Shown here piece after piece: positions 22,951 to 34,435 of a stretch of DNA of 64,000 bases. This DNA is from Ampelocalamus luodianensis (lineage: Eukaryota > Streptophyta > Magnoliopsida > Poales > Poaceae), in contig CM070618.1 of assembly GCA_036346255.1 (NCBI GenBank), positions 63,030,256-63,094,255 of the forward strand. Direction: 5' to 3'. Both the position numbers and the translations under genes were made by a program. The notes under the pieces were generated by a model. The model searched no databases. It saw only the letters and a list, made by a program, of their open reading frames with translations, and was not told the origin of the DNA. The first letter of the stretch is position 1; every line of letters starts with the position of its first letter.

Positions 22951-24018
22951 TTTGTTCACTCGGTAGGATCTTTACCCCAAGCTACATATTTATCGTTTTC
23001 TGATCTATACACAAAAACCTTTTAAAAAATCTTTAGCCCGTAGTTCAATCTATTACTTTAGTGAGTTTTGTTAGATTTTCATCCATTAGAAACTTTGTTT
23101 TAGTTATTGGTCGAGTTCCTTTACGTCGCTTTAATTTTGTTCATGTCTTTCGTGCAGTAACACGACTGCGGTAGTGTGGTAACATTGTGTCTTTTGTGCA
23201 ATAACACGGCTGTGATAGTGTGGTAACACTAAGTATTTAGTGCAGTAACATGACTGTGGTAGTGTCATAACACAATGTTTTTCTTGCAGTAACACTCTTG
23301 CGGTAGTTTAGTAATATTAAAATAAAATAGTGAACAAATCTACCCTTTGTGAACACTTGATCTTATTGAGACTAACTATTTGATATTGCTCTAGGGTTGC
23401 TTATATATCATCTAAGTGCACATTCTTGTGAGTTGTTCTTGTTAAACCGTAGGGAAATTGTTGTTGCTCATTGTTTCATCAAGTTGGTCGAGGTATAAAA
23501 AAAAAAAGAGAAAAGAAGACATTAAAAAAAAGAGAGCAAAAAATAAGTGCTTTGGCCGACTACTCTTGTAAGCTATACCCTACATATCATTAAAGTTCAT
23601 ATTGTGCATTAGTTGTGTTCTGAGCAATCTTGTGCCCTATTTCAGCGTTTGAGAAATTGGCTAGCATCTCTCCATAACATGTGCAATACGAGCTATTGGT
23701 GTTGTTCGTGCTTTTCGTGCTTAGCTCATTCCTTTGATTGCACTAAGTTCCATCATCTTTGCATGTGAGTTGCTTTGTCCTTCGCTTATATCTTGAGATC
23801 AGCAACTAGACATTGATTTCTAGTTTGGATTGCTATTTAGCTTTACAATATCTAGAATTTCAAATTGAGTAGGTAAACACTGTCCAAACCAAGCTCCACT
23901 AAACATTCATTGTTGTGCAATGACTCGCTCTTGAATTTGCTTAATCATCACCGATGTTGGGTCTTCCCATGCCAAGTGTGAGTTTCGACCTTAATTCAAC
24001 GTCAAGAACATATTTTCC
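22951..24018 (+). other. Leader region of the decayed gypsy element
   Basis: No gene is supported. The region is T-rich and typical of a retroelement leader between PBS and gag. It holds the 44-bp tandem repeat (23152-23327) and A-rich runs near 23499-23545. Confidence 0.4.
23152..23327. repeat. 44-bp tandem repeat, four copies
   Basis: Units start at 23152, 23196, 23240 and 23284. Each begins near GTGCAGTAACACGACTGCGG and continues TAGTGTGGTAACA. The copies differ from each other by several bases, so the array is old. Confidence 0.7.
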
Positions 24019-24667
24019 ATGTCCTTGAGCGCTCACCACCGGCCAAGTGTGGTTGGTAAGGAGAGGGTGAGGATGAGTGAATCAACATATTTTCCAAATA
24101 TACACCTAGTATTTTTTGATACTAACATAGCGGGATATTCAATATTTCGTTCGTCATGGTGTGACTCTAGCGACTTGTATTTCCCATTATATGGAAGTAC
24201 AGATCCGGAGGAGTTCCTCGAGTGAGTGGACCAACTCAAATGTGACCTCAAGTTCCATAAGTTATTTGAATCCAAGAAAGTGACACAAGCAACCATGGAG
24301 TTTGAAAAATATGCATGTACTTGGTGGAAGCGATATCTGGAGAAGCACTTTGTCACTACTTGGAAAGAATTGAAGGAGATCACGAGGAAGGAGTTTGTGC
24401 CATATGAGTATGAGCTGGAGTTACTTCATCAAATAAAGAACATTCGCCAAGGACGCCGGTGATGAGGACATCCTTAAATTGGATACAACCGCGCCTACAC
24501 ACATAGCTGATCTACAACCAATGTTACATGGACCAATTACTCGAGCTCGTGCTCGCCAACTTAATCACCAGGTGAATTCGTTCATAGGTTTATATACTAC
24601 TGAGAATAGATCGCTACCTAATGCAAGTGATTTAATTGTGCTTAGGAACATGGAAAAGGACCAATGA
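24019..24667 (+). pseudogene. Ty3/gypsy gag remnant joined to a 3'-terminal segment
   Basis: After a partial N-terminus (24019-24225), an in-frame stop at 24223-24225 is followed by 24226-24462. This segment shows the capsid pattern of plant gypsy gag: ATMEFEKYACTWWKRYL, then TWKELKEITRKEFVPYEYE. The next segment (24479-24667) carries GPITRARARQLNHQVNSF, found near the 3' end of this type of element. The whole pol region is therefore missing between them, and the relic resembles a large internal deletion or a non-autonomous derivative. Confidence 0.6.
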
Positions 24668-25467
24668 GAGGTATGTGGAGTCATGGACAAGTATATGAGT
24701 CATAATGGAGGTCATCACGTCACTTTGGGACCGAGCCAAGCAAGAGTTCGAGTTGGGCTCGTTCTGGATTCGAGTTCGGACTGCTGCAACAACACTAAGT
24801 TCAAATGGTTGTAACTTCTTCATACGGACTCCGTTTGGGACGTTCTTGGAATTCATTGAAAGCTTATCAAGTATACTTTCCAAAGGATCCAACCTTAGCT
24901 TCAAATTCAAACCGAGCCGGCCACAATAAACAAAACAATCCACGTCTATTTTTTTTGCCCGAGTCAAAAAGGGTGCTACGCCACCTCCTCTTGGGCCCAT
25001 GGGCCTTGTAACCCTAGGGGCATGCGTCCACTTCCCTGGCCGCCACCCCTGGTCGTCTTCCCATATAGGAGCCATCGTCCCCCTGGCTAGAACTCGAATT
25101 TCGTTGAGTTTAGATTTAGCCATTGTGCAAACTTCTGTTCTTCAGTTGTGTCGGACGACCACCTGTAAAGACAGCCTTCGGGATCCCACATTTATTTTTC
25201 AATACCATCTATACTACAATTCCTATTTGCAATATCAGATTGCTTATATTGTATTCTTGCTAGTTCTTCGATTGTTTGCTGGAATTGAACCTCGTGTTAA
25301 AGTTGACCGCGCTTCCAGCACGGTCAATAACGTCGTGGAGTTGGTTCAACGATTGCTAAGGCGCAAGCGTCATCGTACGGTTGTAATCGGATCGTGAGAG
25401 TCACCTCCACCAAAATCGATAGTTATCAATCTTATCGAAAGATCGGGAACCCCGTCTCCATCAGCCA
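24668..25467 (+). mobile_element. Probable 3' LTR of the decayed gypsy element
   Basis: The block starts after the TRARARQLN segment and ends near GATCGGGAACCCCGTCTCCA (25442-25461), similar to the ends of LTR-like copies A and B (GTACACCCCGTATCA and GGGCACCCTGTGTCA). It contains a phrase common in grass LTRs (AACTTCTTCATACGGACTCC, 24813-24832) and a promoter-like GC-rich part near 24960-25090. It is otherwise diverged from copy A, so pairing with it is uncertain and both edges are approximate. Confidence 0.35.
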
Positions 25468-25753
25468 GTCTGTATGATCCTATTATGATGAGTTGAATTA
25501 TGTTATGTAGCGTGCCAACATCACAGAGGCATGTGCAACAAGGGCTTACTTCAAAAGAGATTTGAATTTCGAGATCGTTGCTACTGTTCATTTGACGTAT
25601 GATAGTAGTATGCAGGATCTTGTGAATTATGCTATAAAAGGGGAGAAGAGAATTAAAGAGAGACATACACCATGATTGAATATAGTCCACACTTAAGTTT
25701 GCATGCCTTCACCAGTGTGTTATATGAGAATACGACCGAGCATGGGACTTTTC

Positions 25754-27270
25754 CAACTAGTACAAAATAGGCTATACTAGACACCTCATCACAGAACCGT
25801 CTGTGTTGTAGTTACCACACCTCATCACAGAACCGTCTGTGTTGTAGTTATCACAGATGGTTTCTAAAGAACCGTCTGTGATACGTAATTGTCACAGATA
25901 GTTCGTAAATAGAACCATTAGTGATAATTCACAGATGGTTCTTAAGAAGAACCATCTGTGATAATCGCGGAGATCATAGACGGTTATTGTTAAGAACCGT
26001 TTGTGAATTATCACAGACGGTTCTATTTACAAACCGTTTGTAATAGTGCAACATCATAAACGGTTCTTAATAAGAATCGTCTGTGATGGCTCCGAATATC
26101 ATAGATGGTTTATATTAAAAACCGTCTGTGGTAAGTATGTCTAACTCTCTAATTTTACCATGGCTTAGAATTTTTCTCACTCTTTGATTTTACCATGGCG
26201 TGGAATTTTAAGAAAAATCAAAGAGTAAGGAAAATTCTTGTTCAGAACCGTCTGTGAAAATAGACTATCACAGACGGTTCTGATCAAGAACCGTCTGTGA
26301 TAGTAATAGAGCCATCTGTGATAATTACTATCACAGACGATTCTTGTTCAAAACCGTCTGTGATAGCTTTTTTTACAGACGGTTTGAAAATTGTCTGTGA
26401 TGACCACCTGTTATCACAGACACATAAATCCAGATGGTTCAGAAACCATCTATGATGACGGTTTAGAACCTTTTGTGATGACCCTTTGTGTAGTAGTGCC
26501 CGCCTCTTCTGCCCTACCGTCGACCACCCTGGAGGCACTGCAGCGAGTTCCCGTCCCCGCTTCTCATCCCATCCCATGGCGCTGCGGTGAGCTCGGCGTG
26601 GAGGCCAATCTCCACTCCCTGAGCCCGCGTGAAGGCCAATCTCCACTCCTTGAGCCCGCGTGCCTCGGCCGTATCTCCATCCAGAGCCGACCTCGCTGCA
26701 TCTAGATCGACGCCCCCTAAGACCCTGGTGAGCTCATTCCTCTCATTAATCTCTCCATTCCATTTTCTCCTTGGTTTGATTTCTTTGCTATTGTTCCTAG
26801 GGTTTGGGACGTGTTCCCTTGCTGTGCTTCCGGTCTTCCCATCCGCCTCTAAGCATGGGAGAGGTGGTGGTTCAGGTGGAGCCGGGGAGGCCAGCGAGTG
26901 GGGAGCTGACATTGCAGAACGCAATGCACACCATGCCGGTGGCATTTAGGCTACAACCGGTGGTGAGGGAGCGCTTTGTGGTGCGTCCGCACCATTTTTT
27001 GTCCTGTATATATCCTTCACAGACGGTTCATAGTAAAAACCGTATGTGATAGTCCGACTATCACAGACGATTTTTGTTACAAACCGTCTGAGATAATTGA
27101 CTATCATAGACTGTTCTGAGTTACAAACTGTCTATGATAAGGGTTATCACAGATTATTGAAAAACCGTCTGTGATAACCTCAGGTTACTGACCTATAAAG
27201 ACAGATGGTTCAGGAAACCATTTGTGATGACGTTTCCGAATCGTCTGTGATGACCTTTTTTGTAGTAGTG
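25754..27270. mobile_element. CACTA (EnSpm-type) element relic with subterminal repeats and a captured gene fragment
   Basis: The right end read on the minus strand starts CACTACTACAAAAAAGG at 27270, the classic CACTA terminus. A second terminus of the same orientation, CACTACTACACAAAGGG, lies at 26498. The left end is CAACTAGTACAAAATAGG at 25754, a decayed CACTAGTACAAAA. Between them, 25790-26498 and 27010-27270 are filled with a subterminal motif in both orientations (TCACAGACGGTT and AACCGTCTGTGA, more than 20 copies). The subterminal motif is the usual transposase-binding site in this superfamily. No transposase is present. The two right-type termini suggest a nested or duplicated end. 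Confidence 0.75.
26499..26992 (+). pseudogene. Captured fragment of an MSP-domain (VAP-like) host gene
   Basis: Between the two subterminal blocks of the CACTA element lies moderately GC-rich DNA that looks like the 5' end of a gene. It holds a leader, a possible intron (donor GTGAGC at 26726, acceptor TTCCTAG near 26801) and an ATG at 26855. The frame from 26855 encodes about 46 residues including LQNAMHTMPVAFRLQP and RFVVRP, a pattern typical of the major sperm protein fold of plant VAP-like or MSP-ankyrin proteins. The match stops abruptly at about 26990, where CACTA sequence resumes. It is a truncated capture, not a working gene. Family call is from motif recognition. Confidence 0.5.
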
Positions 27271-27656
27271 ATGGATGCTGCGATGCCAGTGAGGCGTTCC
27301 CAGCGGCGCACCTGGTCGACACCGTCGCGGGTGGCGTTGCGGAGTTTTGTTCAGCAGTTTTCTTCTGTCTTTCCTTAGCAGTTTTTTTGGAGGCCGGGAG
27401 GGTGTGGGGCGTGCACGGGAGGGTGGGAGGAGTCGATGCAAAAACAAATTACAGGGTGGGACGATCGTCCCACTGCGCGGGAGTAAACTCATTCTTTTAT
27501 TAGTTAATTCCTTAACGGTTTTTTGGAGACCAGGAGGGTGTGGGGTGCGCATGGGAGGGGTGGGAGGAGTCAGCGTGAATTTTTTTGTAGGGTGGGACAA
27601 TCATCCCATTGCGCGGGAGTAAACTCCTTCTTTTAATAGTTAAGATAAGACATACA
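27271..27656. repeat. 137-bp imperfect direct duplication and short unassigned flank
   Basis: Unit 1 covers about 27382-27518 and unit 2 about 27519-27648. Each runs from a poly-T then GGAG through GGAGGGTGTGGGG to GCGCGGGAGTAAACTC and TTAGTTAA-like text. Copies differ by roughly 15-20 percent by eye. The DNA before it (27271-27381) is GC-rich and unassigned. Confidence 0.55.
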
Positions 27657-28103
27657 TGCCCATATTCGATCTGTACAAGCGTAAAGTAAATATGTGTCCA
27701 GAAGGCCCCGAAGAAGAAGTGTTGTATGTTTGAATAAATTGAACAATTACGAAGATCTCGTGGAGCCGATCAAAACGAATATATTATTGGCGGTATTCAG
27801 AAGAAGGTAAGAAGCCTGAAAAATACAATTTTTTTGCATTTCTGGTCCTGTAGCTCGTTTTAATTTCAAAACTAGCTCTCGTTCACCGTAATTTACAAAT
27901 GTTGCCTCGATGCGATGGCGATCTGCGAAACCGAGGGCGGCACCACCCCGACTCGGCGCGCCGCTAGTCGCCCCGCCCCTGCGCGCGACGGTGGCTCTGC
28001 CTCGGCTCGCGCGCGCACTTTGCACCGAAAGCAATTTGGGCTGCATGCGTTTTTCTTTTTTGGTCTCTTTAAATCACGTCGAAGTCACATCGCTTCACAT
28101 CAG

Positions 28104-28288
28104 GTAATTCGCTATTTGTTTTGCGCCGCGTATATAAACTTACGTGCACGGCTAAATCGCTCATAAGCCGTAGCGCGCATTCTGATTAGATTAGGTAATT
28201 ACATATTTATTTATTTTTTCTTATTGCAATTTTAAGTGTTAAGTACGTACTTAGATTTCGCTAACTATTAGTTGTTCTCTATTTGCAG
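28104..28288 (+). other. Probable 5' UTR intron of the PMD gene
   Basis: CAG/GTAATTCG at 28101-28111 and CTATTTGCAG/CA ending at 28288 give a good donor and acceptor just before the ATG at 28291. A leader intron close to a TIR-encoded promoter would be usual for a MULE gene. Confidence 0.45.
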
Positions 28289-30085
28289 CAATGGCACATA
28301 CTCTACCACCCCTACTTGAGGCATGGGACGCCCAGCATCGCTGTCACGCTTGGATCGGTGGCAATGGATTGCCAACTCTGGTGACACGGGGACCGAGAGA
28401 GACTTGGCCGTTGGACAAGCGGTACGTTATGAGGCTTCGTCAATGCGGATGACATGTTCGCTCGCATCTTGAACATGGGGCAGAACCTCCTGATTGATGT
28501 CTGCCTTCTTTCCGCCCTGGTTGATCGTTGGCGGCCGGAGACCCACACGTTCCACTTCCAGTGGGGGGAGATGACCGTGACACTGCAAGACGTCAGCTTC
28601 ATTACCGGGCTGCCGTTGCGAGGCTGTGCAGTTGTTCCCCCTCCGAGGTCGGTGGACTGGAAGGCACGCCTCAATCATCGCTTCGGGCATCCTATCCCCG
28701 AGAGGTCTAAGGGCGTTCCGCACGCCTGGCTGTGACTATTCATGTATTGCCCAAATGACGCAACGGAGGAGGAGGTTCGATGCCACCAAATTGCATATTT
28801 GTTGTTTATTTTCGGGAGGGTCATGTTCCCTAGCACGCAGGGGGACATGGTGTACCCGAGTTATATTCACCTTGCGGAGTCCATCGTGGACGCCAACGAT
28901 GAGGACGTGCCACGAAGATTGGGGTTCGGTTTGTCATGTGCGCTACGATCACGCTCTGGCGACGCCGCAAAGATCGCATGGGAACAAAGCCCGTGCTGTC
29001 GGGTTGCTACATGCTATTACAGCTGTGGTCGTGGGAGCACTTCGCGGTCGAACGACTGTACTTTCGCCTCCCAGACCACCCTTACCCGCGCACACAACAT
29101 TTCTATGGTTGGGCAGACGATGAGGATCCCGTGGAAGGCCCAACCATGGGATCCCGATGGACTGTGGCAGCACTGGGGTGGGCTAGGAATAGAGCGCGTC
29201 ACATATACCCCGAGTTCCACAACGAATTCGAGGTCCTGCACGAGGACGACGTAATATGGGCTCCTTCGTGCAGGGCCCGGCGCCCGACGGGTTGAGCTAT
29301 GCCACCAGGATGCGGCGTACTGGAGGACAACTTGTCAGCTGGTGTTCTCCCACATGGTTAAGACCTACAACCCACAACGGGTGATGAGGCAGTTCGAGCT
29401 GCACCAGGAGATCCCCCTGCTCTAGGGCGACCACTTGCGAGGCGTAGTCACTTGTAAGTACATTGCATTGCTTAATAATATTGTAGGTCATTTAGTCATA
29501 TGTTATGTCGGTACCATAATTTGTTGTGTTTGTTCCACCTGCAGGCAGACGAACAAGGGCCGCAAGAGCGATGACTAGCTTCAGACACAGCAGCCGTGGA
29601 TAGATGCATGGCAAACGGCCACTGATTCCATTTTGCAGGAGGCGCGGCCTTACAATGAAGGGACTTACGACACGTACTTGGAGTGGTACGTACAGCACAC
29701 GCGGACGAGATTGACAGGCGCCCCCCGGCTCGACATGCAGATCCTAGCCACGCTGAACGCTTGGACTTGGGGCTGGACCCGCACCGTGCAGCACGCCGTG
29801 ATGATTCGGTACGTTCAGCATGTAGTATATTAACCACCCTCCGAAATAGGGTTAAGTAACCAAATTTTGTTTGTTCGGTAACCATGCAGGTGGACCGTTT
29901 GCAGAGCGTTGTGGAGCGTGGCCACCGGGAACTCGAGCGGGGCATGAACAACACATTTGAACGCCTTTTTTTGGTGATGAAGACGCTTGTTGATGATGTT
30001 AAGCAGGTCGTTCGTAACATGAGCTGTGGAAGGCCCACCGATGTCGACTTGAGGCATCGGACGGAGCATCGTCGCGTACCCTCGC

Positions 30086-30480
30086 TGTAACAGCCCAAAT
30101 TTCAAATTTCAGTTGAAAATAAAGTTTAATTATTTTTGTGGATTTTTCTGAAATTTTTTTTTAAAAGCTTTTACTTAATCATTTTGAAGCTAAACAAATT
30201 TATTTGCAAAATCTATTACCAGGTAATAGTTAGAAATATTTTATTTAAGTCCTAAATGCTCCAGAGAATTTCTGTGAATTTTCTCAAAATTTTTGGACTT
30301 AATATGCTAAATTCTAAAGCCTAATTGAATTATTAGTATTTAATTAATTAGAGAAATCAAAAGAAAACCCAAAACAGTGTTTGGGCCGAAACTTCCTCGG
30401 CCCATCCCTTTTCCCGCGCGCGCGCATCCCACTCGGCCCGCTCCACCCGCGCCACCTCCTCTCACTGACAGCGGGGCCCG

Positions 30481-30512
<32 letters not shown>

Positions 30513-33476
30513 TCCCCTCACTCATGTCGCATCAACGCTCATCAGCCGTTGGATCTAAATCCAACGGCCAGATTTCGGTGGAGCGTCCAGGCGGCCCGAA
30601 CATCCCAACGCATGTGGATCGTTCGATCTAGATCTAACAGCCCACGTGCATCAGCGACTTATCTACTCCCACATGCCCTCGATCTATCGCAGCCGTTGGA
30701 TTAAAATCCAACGGTTACGCACCCGCCGCACTTACCCCTTCGCTCCCACCCTTGTCCACCGTCCGATCAAAATCGGATGTGCCCCCGTCATCGTCTTCCT
30801 TTCCTTTCTTCCCTACGGCACCTTCCTTTTCCTCGCGTAGCGCCCGCCATTGCCGCCTTCTGGAAACCTTCCAAAACCGGGCGAATCTGGCCGCATCTCC
30901 CTAATCATCGCGCGCATTTATGCCCGGGATTCCCTCTGCCTCCGACACGGCTCTCACCTTCCTTTCTCCCCGCCTAAATCCCCGATTTCTCACCGCGGAC
31001 TCACCAGGACCATCTTGGGCGTTACGCCGCCTCAGCCACGCCTGCACCCTATAAAAGGCCACCCCGGGTGCGCCTCCGCTCACTCATTCCATCCCCTCAA
31101 CTCTCGTAGCCTCTCGCCGCTCCTAGCCACCGGAACTTGAGCTTTAGTTCGTCGGCCGCCGAAGCTCGCACCGCCGATTGCCTCGCCGTCAACGACGCCC
31201 CTCCCCCGTCGACCACACCATCATCATCACCATGCTCCACTCTACCCCAGGCGATCACCCACGTCGCCAAAAGGTCGCCGGAGCTCCCGACCGACAACAA
31301 CCGATCTACTTCACCGCCAACAGCTCGCCGCCGGCCAACTCCGACATCCTCTCGTGCCCAGGTCAGTATCATTAGGTGCGCATTAACCTCCTCTACACGA
31401 TGGGATCACTCATCCTCGCCGGCGGGCCGCCGTTCGTCGTTGCCGAGCGAACCCGAGTCTTGCCGCCGTCAACCCTTGTGGCAGCCACCGTGGCTTCGCC
31501 ACCTCAGCGCCACGTAGCCCTTTTTTGCCCCGTGTTGGCTCGGTCACGTCCGGGTCAGCACGCGCCTGCCACCTCACCACCCAACCCAGGGCTAAACCCT
31601 CGGAGGACTCAGTCCATGAGCACGGAGCCACTTACAAGTGGGGCCCGCATGTCAGAAATTCAATTCATTTCTTTTAAATCCCGTAAATCCCTTGTTGTCG
31701 TCAGCATTGCGCAGTAAATAGATTTCCTTTAGAAAAATAATTCGGAAAATTCATTTAAATTGCAGATTTAGGTTTAAAACTTCTAAAATTCATATCTTTT
31801 GCATCTAAACTCCAAATTGGGTGATTCAAGTTGCAAAATTTGTATAAAATTATGATCTAGCTGTCTAAACAAAAATATTTCAATTTGGAGTTAATTTGAG
31901 CTGAGTTTTTGAATTTATTTGAATTTGAATTTGTCGTATTTACGCATATAGACTTCGACGACTCCGGAGAGTTAGATCGTTCTGACGATTTAGATCTTCA
32001 AGACTTCAACGAAGGAAAGTTACACTATTGATCATATTGTTCCCAGTATTTTAAAGTATTTAATTCCTGTTTTCAAAGTATTATTGCATGCATATGTTTG
32101 AATGTCCTGTTTTTGTATATATAGTTATTCCAACTTTCATTGTATGGCCGATTTGATTATTGAATATGAATGCCTTGTCACCCTTAGGTAAAAATTTTCA
32201 TATGCTTAGCTATGCCTAGATCATATTTATAAATTTGGGAAGGTTTAGCTAAATCTTTTACAACTTGATTTAAATTTGGTTCTGTGGTATTGTTTTACCA
32301 CAAAAGGTTTAAAAAGAGGTTTTTACCCTAAATAAAATAAAATGGGTTTGGACTTGGGCGAGATGGATGAATGGTGGGTGCAGGTTTATGCACGGGCTTA
32401 ATCTGGTTAGGATTAAGGCCCAGGGTTTTAATTGGAAGTCGCCTGAGTCAGTTAAGGATCGACCTTTGAGCCGTTTTTTGCTACGCCTTACCGTACCACC
32501 ACATGTCTTGTATGGGCAGGATTTGGCTAAATAATTTGTGGCGTGTTAGTGTCATTTGTGCCATGTTGTTTGTGTGGGGGTCGGTCAGACATTAGTCCCA
32601 CCTGGCGCAAGTGGGGGCCCCCGGAGGATGGTTAATCCAATGGTAGCGAAACCTTAGCGGGCATAAATATATTAAGACATTGCATTGTAAAGGCCTCATG
32701 ATAATTGCTTAGTCACACGCCTTCGGAAGCGTGCTTTGGCCGACATTAAAAGCAAATTATCTCGTATGGGTAAAGCTGTACAAACTCTGCAGAGTAGAAA
32801 CTATTCGAATAGCCGCGTTCGCGGTCATGGACATGCTAGCAAGGCCACTCTAAGTTAGACTTATTTTTGGTTTATAAAATGATTTCAACAGATGGTTTTT
32901 AGGATGGATAATCCTATGGTAAAAATTGGGCAGTTAGCCAAGTGATAGGAGGGTATCCTTCACCATTCATTTAATGGAGGCTATCCACTATTAATTGTCA
33001 TCTTACACACTGATTTTAGTTATATATAAAAACTGGCCTTAGAAATTATTATTGGTATTTAACCTGAAAATGCTGTTTATGCAAAATAACCCTGCCATTA
33101 TCCCTTGTTTACCTTATGCATGCATTAACTTTCAATATTGGGTGTAACTTGCAAGCACAGAAGTTGTGCTTACTCTTGCTGAATAATCTTTATTCAGGAG
33201 AAGACCTCTATCAGGACGGTAAGGATTTTGACGACTAGGCTACGCCCCCAGACGATTGCCTGTGGCAAGTCGTGTGGTCTACTACTATTTTGTCTTCTGC
33301 TGTGTTATTTCTTTTCTATTTGGCCTCAAGCCCCTTTTGTAATAAACTTAGAAATTATTATTAATAAAGTGCATGATATGATTGTGCTATCACTTTTGTT
33401 TGACTGTGTCCACTAGAAATCCTGGACTAGTGTAAAGACACAGAGAATTCGGGATCCTTCATTCCCGGGTTCGACA
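30086..33476 (+). mobile_element. Solo LTR of a Tekay-like chromovirus, 3391 bp, inside the PMD gene
   Basis: It starts TGTAACAGCCC and ends CCGGGTTCGACA. A perfect 5-bp target duplication, ctcgc, flanks it (30081-30085 and 33477-33481). The layout is an AT-rich start, a GC-rich promoter block with a TATA box in CTATAAAAGG (about 31049) and an AT-rich tail. A CT microsatellite is at 30484-30513. No internal element sequence is present, so it formed by recombination between two LTRs. The open frames at 30340-31720 lie in the promoter block and are not genes. Confidence 0.9.
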
Positions 33477-33570
33477 CTCGCCCCCTCCATCTTCCCGTAT
33501 GAGCGAGTCCACCCAGCGGCGCAGCAGCATGGGCGGCAGATCGTCTGCGCAGTTGCCACGCAGGGACTCT

Positions 33571-33768
33571 ATGCTGATGTCGTCGTCGTCACGGAGGGAC
33601 CCTACGCTGACGCCGTCGTCGTCGCGGAGGTACCCTACGCTGATCCCTTCCTCGTCGCGGAGGGACCTGACGCTGATGCCATCGTCGTCGCAGAGGGACC
33701 CTACGCTGATCCCTTCCTTGTCGCAGAGGGACCTGACGTTTATGCCATTGTCGTCACGAAGGCGGGAA
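33571..33768 (+). repeat. 33-bp coding minisatellite, six units, in the PMD C-terminus
   Basis: Units start ACGCTGAT or close variants and end GAGGGACCCT. In the frame open here each encodes an 11-residue repeat close to SSSRRDPTLTP. The repeat keeps its frame through all six units, which suggests it expanded while the gene was coding. Confidence 0.8.
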
Positions 33769-34224
33769 GATGACATTCCAGGGAGCATGGACGTGCAACC
33801 CGGAACCACCGAGGTTATCCCAGATTCTCCCTCCCAGCCCTACACTCTCGGCCAATTTCCAATGGGCGATACAGCGCCATGGTATTAGTCCGGCTACACA
33901 CCGTACCCTGCGCAGTTCACCCCGCAAGGTGAATCGTACCCGGAGCAGTTCCCCCAGTTCATCTCGCAAGCTCAGCCGAGTTGGTGCCCCTCCACGGATC
34001 CTATTGCTTGGATCACCGACTTGTTGTCAATGCCAGTCCCGTGGGTGATGCCCCCCGTGTATGACAACACGGCTGATGAGGAGCCCCACTATGACCTGCG
34101 GCATAACCCACGGCCACCTGATAGGCTGACGTTCCCACAGGGGAAGATTCGTTAGAGACCTATGGCAGCAACACGGCGCGGAAGGCCAGTACAGGGTCCT
34201 ATGCCTGACAGTAGTAAGGAGTAG

Positions 34225-34435
34225 CGTGAGGAGTAGTAACATTAGAAGTCTATTATATGTTGTAACTTGTACTCCAGTTACTTATTTGTAATCCAAGGAG
34301 AGTGTGGTAGTTGTAATGTAATTGCACGCGTTTAGTTCGTTCTCTATCTAAGTAGAACAATTTTATTCTCATTCATGAAGGACCGCGACACATGGATAAA
34401 GAGTGAACAATACAAACCCAATTAGAACTGACGTT
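34225..34435. other. Convergent 3' ends of the PMD and GRF genes
   Basis: About 210 bp separate the PMD stop (34224) and the GRF gene stop (34436). The sequence is AT-rich and presumably holds both polyadenylation regions; AATAAAG read on the minus strand is absent within it, so no signal is assigned. Confidence 0.35.

Larger units (their letters stand above)
28291..34224 (+). pseudogene. Plant mobile domain (PMD, aminotransferase-like) gene of the MULE, broken
   Basis: Exon 1 starts MAHTLPPLLEAWD at 28291 and shows PMD landmarks: DVCLLSALVDRWRPETHTFH, TLQDVSFITGLPLRG, LLFIFGRVMFPSTQGD, LLLQLWSWEHF and, near 29300-29425, YWRTTCQLVFSHMVKTYNP. Splice sites fit at 29453/29545 and 29808/29890. 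Frameshifts near 28450 and about 28930, plus stops at 28733 and about 29422, inactivate it. Exon 3 is cut at 30085 by a 3391-bp solo LTR and resumes at 33482. The C-terminal part has a Ser/Arg-rich 11-residue repeat and a Pro/Gln-rich tail ending at 34224. PMD proteins occur both as host silencing factors and inside transposons; the role in the transposon is unknown. Confidence 0.8.

Noticed and set aside
25790..26480. Many short inverted repeats that could be read as microRNA-type hairpins
   Set aside because: They are the repeated subterminal motif of a CACTA element and pair with many partners, not one stem.
28626..29241. Alternative open frames over the PMD exon on both strands
   Set aside because: They are shadows; only the plus-strand frames with PMD motifs are family-like.
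30340..31720. Several open frames, up to 126 codons
   Set aside because: They are inside the promoter block of the solo LTR at 30086-33476 and look like Pro/Ser/Arg-rich by-products of GC-rich DNA.
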